Under the pieces are notes generated by a model. It was not told the DNA's origin and did not search any database. It worked only from the letters and a program-made list of their open reading frames with translations. DNA of 19,871 nt. It comes from an uncultured Solobacterium sp. GTDB taxonomy: Bacteria; Bacillota_I; Bacilli_A; Erysipelotrichales; Erysipelotrichaceae. The stretch lies in the NCBI GenBank assembly GCA_905235315.1, contig CAJOLG010000036.1:1-19871 (forward strand). The letters are read 5' to 3'. This document shows positions 15,799 through 19,871 of this stretch, piece by piece (the first letter of the stretch is position 1; each line of letters begins with the position of its first letter). The translations under genes were made by a program, and so were the position numbers.

Positions 15799-17730
15799 TC
15801 AGCTTATTTTGATAATATCAGTTTCTTTTGCGTTGACTGTTCCTTTTTTCAGCAGTTCCACTGCCGTCCCGTCCGTGAAGATGATCGGGGTTACGGTCGG
15901 TTTTCCCTGCGACCGGATGTATTCAAGATCAACAGTTGTGAGCAGATCGCCCTGCTTGACAATGTCACCCTGCTTAACCGCCGGGGTGAAGCCCTTGCCG
16001 TTGAGCTCCACAGTATCCATACCGATATGGATCAGCACTTCCTTTCCGTTGGCTGCCTTTAATCCGTAGGCATGGCCGGTCGGGAAGGCGACTGTGATCT
16101 CACCGGAGAACGGAGCGTAGATTTTTCCTTCTGTGGGATCGATCGCAATGCCGTCTCCCATCGCCTTGGAGGCAAATACCTGGTCTTCCACTTCACTTAC
16201 CGGCATGATCGTTCCGGAGACCGGAGCCGCAAAGGATTCGTTCAGCTGGCTTTCGGTAAATACCGGAGCGCTGACAGGTTCTTCCGCTGCTTCTTCAACT
16301 GCTTCCTCTTCATAGAGTTCTCCGGTTTTGGGGTCGATCTTCCGACGGCCGACCGCAACCGTGAGGACAAACGGTACAACCAGTGCCACCAACATTGCCA
16401 GGGCGAAGATTGCCATATACTTCGGGAAGATGGAGATGATGCCCGGAAGTCCGCCGACACCGATGGACGCCGCCGTAACACTGAAGGCGGTTGAGATGAT
16501 GGCTGCGATGCAGGAGCCGATCATCGCGCAGTAGAACGGGAACTGGTATTTGAGGTTGATACCGAACATTGCGGGTTCGGTAACACCGAGCCAGCAGGAG
16601 ATCATGGAAGGAATGTTGACTTCCTGGGCGCGGGCATTCTTCTTCTGCAGGAAACTCATACCCGCAACCGCAGAACCCTGGGCGATATTGGACAGGGCAA
16701 TCATCGGCCACAGCATTGTTCCGCCGGTGGTGTTGATCAGCTGAAGGTCAATCGCATTGGACATGTGATGAAGGCCGGTGATGACCAGCGGAGCGTAGAA
16801 GAAGCCGAAGAGCGCACCGAAGAGAATCCGGTAGCGTCCGGAGATACCGGCCATAACAAAGGCGGATACTGCTTCTCCGATCTTCCAGCCGATCGGACCG
16901 AGTACGAAGTGCGCAGCCATAACGGCCAGCAGGAGTGAGCAGAACGGCACAACGATCATCTGGACGACCTGCGGTACGATTCGTTTGAAGAAGCGTTCCA
17001 GGTAAACCAGGGTGAACGCGGCGAGGATCGCCGGGATGACCTGTGCCTGATAGCCGATCATACGGAAGCTCGCAGCACCGAAATCCCATACATAGTTCGG
17101 AGCCCAGGCATCCGCTGCCATGCCCGCAACACCATAGGCGTTGACCAGCTGGCCGGAGATCAGGGTAAGACCGAGGATGATGCCGAGGATCGGTGTACCA
17201 CCCATCTTGCGCATGACAGACCAGCAGATTCCCACCGGGATGCCGGTGTGGAATACCGCTTCACCGATGAGCCAGAGGAATTTGTCGAGGCCTGCCAGGA
17301 ATGTGCCCTCCTGCAGAACAACCGCAGTTTCGAGGATATTCCGGAAGCCGAGGATAAGACCGCCGCAGATGATTGCCGGAATGAGCGGTGCGAAGATTTC
17401 AGCGATGTTGGACATCGCCTTCTGAAGCGGTGTCTGATTGTCTTTCGCCGCATTCTTCGCCGCATCTTTGGATACGCCTTCAATTCCGGCGGCGGAAGTG
17501 AAGTCCTTGTAGAATTCATCCACTTCGTTTCCGATGATGACCTGGAACTGGCCGGCCTGTGTGAAGGTTCCCTTTACGGACGGAAGGGCTTCAATTTTTT
17601 TGATATCCGCTTTTTTCGGATCCGCAAGGACAAAGCGCATTCTGGTAACGCAGTGCGTCACGGCGTTGATGTTGTCTTTCCCGCCGACGTAATCGAGCAG
17701 TTTGACCGCATCATCTGTAAACTTTCCCAT
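15799..17730 (-). CDS. treP: Trehalose-specific PTS transporter, fused EIIB-EIIC-EIIA
   Basis: A 643-residue permease that imports and phosphorylates trehalose to trehalose 6-phosphate. Domains in order: EIIB (about 1-85) with phospho-Cys C27 in AVTHCVTRMRFVL; EIIC (about 105-455), a run of hydrophobic helices with the substrate-loop motif GVTEPAMFGINLKYQFPFYC; an acidic linker (EEEAVEEAAEEP); and a glucose-type EIIA (about 490-643) with the active His near H568 in VLIHIGMDTVELNGKGF and a second His in the GHAYGL segment. Some relatives, such as Bacillus TreP, lack EIIA and borrow it from elsewhere; this one is self-contained. The start is 17730, not the upstream ATG at 17760, because AAAGGA lies 9 nt before it and the longer form would run through an operator. 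treC follows after 9 nt. Confidence 0.94.
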   Translation of the reverse strand: MGKFTDDAVKLLDYVGGKDNINAVTHCVTRMRFVLADPKKADIKKIEALPSVKGTFTQAGQFQVIIGNEVDEFYKDFTSAAGIEGVSKDAAKNAAKDNQTPLQKAMSNIAEIFAPLIPAIICGGLILGFRNILETAVVLQEGTFLAGLDKFLWLIGEAVFHTGIPVGICWSVMRKMGGTPILGIILGLTLISGQLVNAYGVAGMAADAWAPNYVWDFGAASFRMIGYQAQVIPAILAAFTLVYLERFFKRIVPQVVQMIVVPFCSLLLAVMAAHFVLGPIGWKIGEAVSAFVMAGISGRYRILFGALFGFFYAPLVITGLHHMSNAIDLQLINTTGGTMLWPMIALSNIAQGSAVAGMSFLQKKNARAQEVNIPSMISCWLGVTEPAMFGINLKYQFPFYCAMIGSCIAAIISTAFSVTAASIGVGGLPGIISIFPKYMAIFALAMLVALVVPFVLTVAVGRRKIDPKTGELYEEEAVEEAAEEPVSAPVFTESQLNESFAAPVSGTIMPVSEVEDQVFASKAMGDGIAIDPTEGKIYAPFSGEITVAFPTGHAYGLKAANGKEVLIHIGMDTVELNGKGFTPAVKQGDIVKQGDLLTTVDLEYIRSQGKPTVTPIIFTDGTAVELLKKGTVNAKETDIIKIS

Positions 17731-17746
17731 AGTTCTTTTCCTTTCT

Positions 17747-17762
17747 ACTTGTTTGAACAAGT
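17747..17762. promoter_or_regulatory. Probable TreR operator 1 (treP leader)
   Basis: ACTTGTTTGAACAAGT is a near-perfect palindrome (7-bp arms, 2-bp centre) just downstream of the predicted treP transcription start, where bound repressor would block elongation or initiation. It is about 40 bp centre to centre from operator 2. Confidence 0.75.
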
Positions 17763-17776
17763 TTGTTTACAGTCTC

Positions 17777-17805
17777 AATATACCCTACTTGTTTAAACAT
17801 GTCAA
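17777..17805 (-). promoter_or_regulatory. Sigma-A promoter of the treP-treC operon
   Basis: On the minus strand TTGACA (17805-17800), 17 bp, then TATATT (17782-17777). A transcript starting near 17770 would begin about 40 nt before the treP ATG. The spacer and -35 overlap operator 2, so the promoter should be repressible. Confidence 0.85.
17787..17802. promoter_or_regulatory. Probable TreR operator 2 (within the treP promoter)
   Basis: ACTTGTTTAAACATGT matches operator 1 at 14 of 16 positions, with one mismatch in its right arm. It occupies the spacer between -10 and -35 of the treP promoter, the classic position for repression. Confidence 0.75.
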
Positions 17806-17828
17806 CCACGTATCGCAAAAAAATCTTA

Positions 17829-17844
17829 ATTTGTATAAACAACT
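17829..17844. promoter_or_regulatory. Possible TreR operator 3 (over the treR -35)
   Basis: ATTTGTATAAACAACT matches operator 1 at 12 of 16 positions and keeps the TTGT/ACAA core. It covers the -35 of the treR promoter, so TreR could repress its own gene. Its centre lies 42 bp from operator 2. Confidence 0.5.
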
Positions 17845-17859
17845 TCCCATCAATATAAT
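17831..17859 (+). promoter_or_regulatory. Sigma-A promoter of treR
   Basis: TTGTAT (17831-17836), 17 bp, then a perfect TATAAT (17854-17859). It is divergent from the treP promoter, and its -35 lies within the operator-like site 3. Confidence 0.75.
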
Positions 17860-17881
17860 GGAAGGCAAGGAGATCACAGCT

Positions 17882-18610
17882 ATGCCAACCGCAAAATACG
17901 AAGCGATCTACCGGTCCATCAAACGCGATATTGAAACCGGGATCTATAAATACGGCGACTTTCTGCCGTCGGAAAACACCTATACCGAACGGTTCGGGTG
18001 TACCAGAAACACGATTCGGCGGGCTCTTTCCGTACTGACATCGGAGGGCTATCTTCTGCCTCAGCACGGCAGAGGCGTAGAGGTGATCTACTCCCCGCAG
18101 GCAAACAAATCCCTGTTTACGATCGGCGGGATTGAAAGCTTTGCGGAAGCCGCCGCAAGAAATAATATTCAGACCGTGACCCGGCTTATTTCATTTGAAG
18201 AAATCAAGGCTGATGAAGCCATCAGCCTGAAGACCGGTTTTGACATAGGAGAAGAGCTGTATCTGATCCGCCGGGTGCGGACGTTCGACCAACGGGCAAT
18301 TATTTATGACACCAATGTGTTCCTGCGCTCAGAAACCGAAGGACTGAATGAAGAAATCGCAAAACAGTCCATATACCGCTACCTGGAACAGGAACTTCAT
18401 ATGAACATCACAACCAGCCGGAGACGCGTCACAGCAGAAAAGGCCTCCCGGGAAGACCGGAAGTACCTTGATCTTGGAGAGTATGACTTTGTGCTCACGG
18501 TTACCGGCCAGGTTTTTAATTCCCGGGGAATCATGTTTGAATACACCCAGTCCCGGCATGTGCCGGACCAGGTATGCTTTATTGAATCTGCGGTAAGACA
18601 GCGGATCTAG
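17882..18610 (+). CDS. treR: Trehalose operon repressor, GntR family with UTRA domain
   Basis: A 242-residue DNA-binding regulator. Residues about 5-68 are a GntR winged helix-turn-helix: YRSIKRDIETGIYKYGDFLP, then the recognition helix CTRNTIRRALSVL. Residues about 95-235 form a UTRA effector domain, including the LIRRVRTFDQRAIIYDTNVF strand region. In the family, trehalose 6-phosphate is the usual inducer. The gene is divergent from treP-treC with three operator-like palindromes between, supporting specific control of this locus. The start is 17882 because AAGGAG lies 9 nt before it; the in-frame ATG at 17858 overlaps the -10 box. The stop shares a CTAG with the opposite gene. Confidence 0.92.
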   Translation: MPTAKYEAIYRSIKRDIETGIYKYGDFLPSENTYTERFGCTRNTIRRALSVLTSEGYLLPQHGRGVEVIYSPQANKSLFTIGGIESFAEAAARNNIQTVTRLISFEEIKADEAISLKTGFDIGEELYLIRRVRTFDQRAIIYDTNVFLRSETEGLNEEIAKQSIYRYLEQELHMNITTSRRRVTAEKASREDRKYLDLGEYDFVLTVTGQVFNSRGIMFEYTQSRHVPDQVCFIESAVRQRI

Positions 18611-19536
18611 TCCGAAACGGAAAGAATCCGGCAGGTGGTCAGCGAGAGTTCTTTGGAAGATATATCACTTCCGGTCTTTCCGGCATTGATAAGATCCGCA
18701 AAGTGCTGCGTTTCAAACGTAAACTCGCTTTCATAGTCAAAGCGGAACGTTTCCGTTCCCTGCGATGTTTCCAGTATCACTTCCCGTGCCCGCCAGAACT
18801 GCCGGCAGGAGATCGTTCCCTGTTCTCCGTAAATGCGGACCCATTCATCCGTGTAGAGATACCCGCACCGGGCATTCAGAATCAGATCCCGGTCGGTTTC
18901 AACGGTAATGGAGGAGCTCAGCGTATTGCCGGTTTTGGGATCGACGGTCTCCGCATGCGAAACGGTTTTCACCCCATACGGAAACAGCGACATCAGAAAG
19001 GATACCGGGTAGCATCCGATATCATAAACATAGTCTCTGCCGAATTTCTCCGGAAGCCGGGCAAGATCCCCCGGCCTCGCAAAGCATCCGGATGCGTAAT
19101 GTACCGGCCCGACCGCATTCTGCTGTAATAATTCCCGGATCTTCGCATATGCCGGAGTAAACAGCGCTTTATACGCCTCCATCAGCAGGAGGTGTTTTTC
19201 TTCTGCCAGCGCAAAGAGTTCTTCCTCCTCCTTCAGAGTAAGACACATCGGCTTTTCGCATAATACGTGCTTGTTATGTTCAAGACAGTTTCTGACCACC
19301 TCATAATGCGAGAGAGTCGGTGTGCAGACATACACTGCCGCAAGAGAGGAATCATTATAGAATTCCTCATATGTCAGTACGGTGCTGATGCCGAATTCGT
19401 TCGCATACTCCGTTACCCGCTCCGGGCTGCGGGATACGATCGCACATACTTCTGCCCCTTCCAGGAAGCGTGCTCCTTCCAGAAACCGCCGGCTGATATA
19501 TCCTGGCCCGGCCAGTGCAATTTTCAACTGTCCCAT
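18607..19536 (-). CDS. Gfo/Idh/MocA family oxidoreductase
   Basis: A 309-residue NAD(P)-dependent dehydrogenase. The Rossmann loop is ALAGPGYISRRFLEGA, with G10 and G12 in the GxGxx position, and CEKPMCLT (E94-K95-P96) is the family EKP motif. The catalytic segment YVYDIGCYPVSFL has D172 and Y176, where members often have Asp and His or Tyr. These enzymes oxidise or reduce sugars, inositols or sugar amines; the substrate is not shown by sequence. The C-terminus is slightly short for the family but not obviously truncated. AGGAGA lies 5 nt before the ATG. The gene is convergent with treR, overlapping its stop with no terminator between. Confidence 0.9.
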   Translation of the reverse strand: MGQLKIALAGPGYISRRFLEGARFLEGAEVCAIVSRSPERVTEYANEFGISTVLTYEEFYNDSSLAAVYVCTPTLSHYEVVRNCLEHNKHVLCEKPMCLTLKEEEELFALAEEKHLLLMEAYKALFTPAYAKIRELLQQNAVGPVHYASGCFARPGDLARLPEKFGRDYVYDIGCYPVSFLMSLFPYGVKTVSHAETVDPKTGNTLSSSITVETDRDLILNARCGYLYTDEWVRIYGEQGTISCRQFWRAREVILETSQGTETFRFDYESEFTFETQHFADLINAGKTGSDISSKELSLTTCRILSVSD

Positions 19537-19685
19537 GGTGTTCTCCTGTCACACATATTTAAGCACATCTGTGCTCCATGTTTTCATGCAGTTCCGTTCC
19601 TGATCCCTCCGGCTGTGCCGGACGGATGCCATCAAACACACAGATTTCAGGTTCCTGTTTCAGAGCTGTTCTCTTCTTACCAAAT

Positions 19686-19701
19686 GTCGCCGTAAGGCGA
19701 C
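19686..19701 (+). repeat. Subterminal hairpin of the IS200/IS605 left end
   Basis: A perfect 6-bp stem, GTCGCC with GGCGAC, and a GTAA loop, five bases inside the inferred element end. Family transposases bind such hairpins as single-stranded DNA. Confidence 0.7.
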
Positions 19702-19739
19702 CTATATCATTAGTTTTCTAAAAGCCATTTCATTTATTC

Positions 19740-19768
19740 TTGTGTTAGATGGTTTTGAGCTGTATAAT
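19740..19768 (+). promoter_or_regulatory. Possible promoter of tnpA
   Basis: TTGTGT (19740-19745), 17 bp, then a perfect TATAAT (19763-19768). The predicted start falls at or beside the tnpA ATG (19775), leaving no room for a Shine-Dalgarno site. Confidence 0.45.
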
Positions 19769-19774
19769 GTTTTT

Positions 19775-19871
19775 ATGGAATACAAATCAAACAATAATGT
19801 AGTCTATTCCTGCAAGTATCATGTGGTTTGGTGTCCTAAATATCGACGCTCTGTTCTTGTGGATGGAGTTG
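19775..19871 (+). CDS. tnpA: IS200/IS605 transposase TnpA, 5' part
   Basis: The first 32 codons (MEYKSNNNVVYSCKYHVVWC, then PKYRRSVL) match the start of IS200-type HUH transposases, with the conserved YHVVWCPKYRR segment. The protein moves single-stranded copies of the element. The gene runs off the window, so whether it is intact, and whether tnpB follows, is unknown. No ribosome site lies before the ATG. Confidence 0.88.
   Translation, partial: MEYKSNNNVVYSCKYHVVWCPKYRRSVLVDGV

Larger units (their letters stand above)
19681..19871 (+). mobile_element. Left end of an IS200/IS605-family element (cut by the window)
   Basis: A TnpA-like gene begins at 19775. About 75-90 bp upstream, GTCGCC and GGCGAC (19686-19691 and 19696-19701) form a perfect 6-bp hairpin with a GTAA loop, the subterminal hairpin of this family rather than inverted terminal repeats. 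TTAC at 19677-19680, just 5' of it, resembles the IS608-type target. The left boundary is therefore placed near 19681, as an inference. The right end lies outside the window. Confidence 0.7.

Noticed and set aside
17731..17881. CcpA cre site in the treP/treR intergenic region
   Set aside because: No sequence close to the cre consensus was found; the palindromes there have the TTGT/ACAA core expected for TreR instead.

Overview
The window reads as a chromosomal stretch of a low-to-moderate G+C Bacillota (Firmicutes), most likely an Erysipelotrichia-type gut anaerobe. The evidence is strong AGGAGG-type ribosome sites, consensus sigma-A promoters, a GntR/UTRA-controlled trehalose PTS, a GH65 phosphorylase next to beta-phosphoglucomutase, lipobox lipoproteins and an iron-sulfur PurF. 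The taxonomic placement is inference from gene families; no rRNA, tRNA, CRISPR array or prophage genes were found.

Layout. 1-1318 (+): the 3' end of a GH65 glycoside phosphorylase followed at once by beta-phosphoglucomutase, closed by an intrinsic terminator. 1411-3068 (+): purF with a consensus promoter, an early terminator-like hairpin in its leader, and its own terminator. 3104-5787 (-): a small DUF1508 duplication protein and a CASTOR/POLLUX-related putative ion channel. 5852-10510 (-): a serine hydrolase and a dipeptide epimerase in one operon, then a DUF/SseB-like protein and a VanX-type D-Ala-D-Ala dipeptidase lipoprotein; several of these act on cell-wall-type peptides. 10693-12115 (-): a beta-helix-type lipoprotein gene broken by a frameshift. 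12270-13987 (-): a membrane-bound PP2C/SpoIIE-type phosphatase whose first ~17 codons are in another frame (one base missing in an A-run). 14143-18610: a complete trehalose locus, treP-treC (-) and divergent treR (+), with three similar palindromes 40 and 42 bp apart between them. 18607-19536 (-): a Gfo/Idh/MocA oxidoreductase sharing a CTAG stop with treR. 19681-19871 (+): the left end of an IS200/IS605-family element with the start of tnpA, cut by the window edge.

How the genes work together. Trehalose enters through TreP as trehalose 6-phosphate, TreC splits it to glucose and glucose 6-phosphate, and TreR probably represses both directions from shared operators. At the left edge, GH65 phosphorolysis yields beta-glucose 1-phosphate, which PgmB converts to glucose 6-phosphate, so the window holds two alpha-glucoside routes feeding glycolysis. 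The epimerase, serine hydrolase and dipeptidase suggest salvage of peptidoglycan peptides. Two frameshifts in adjacent genes (10693-13987) point either to local gene decay or to consensus errors in this assembly; reads over 11361-11369 and 13937-13940 would tell.
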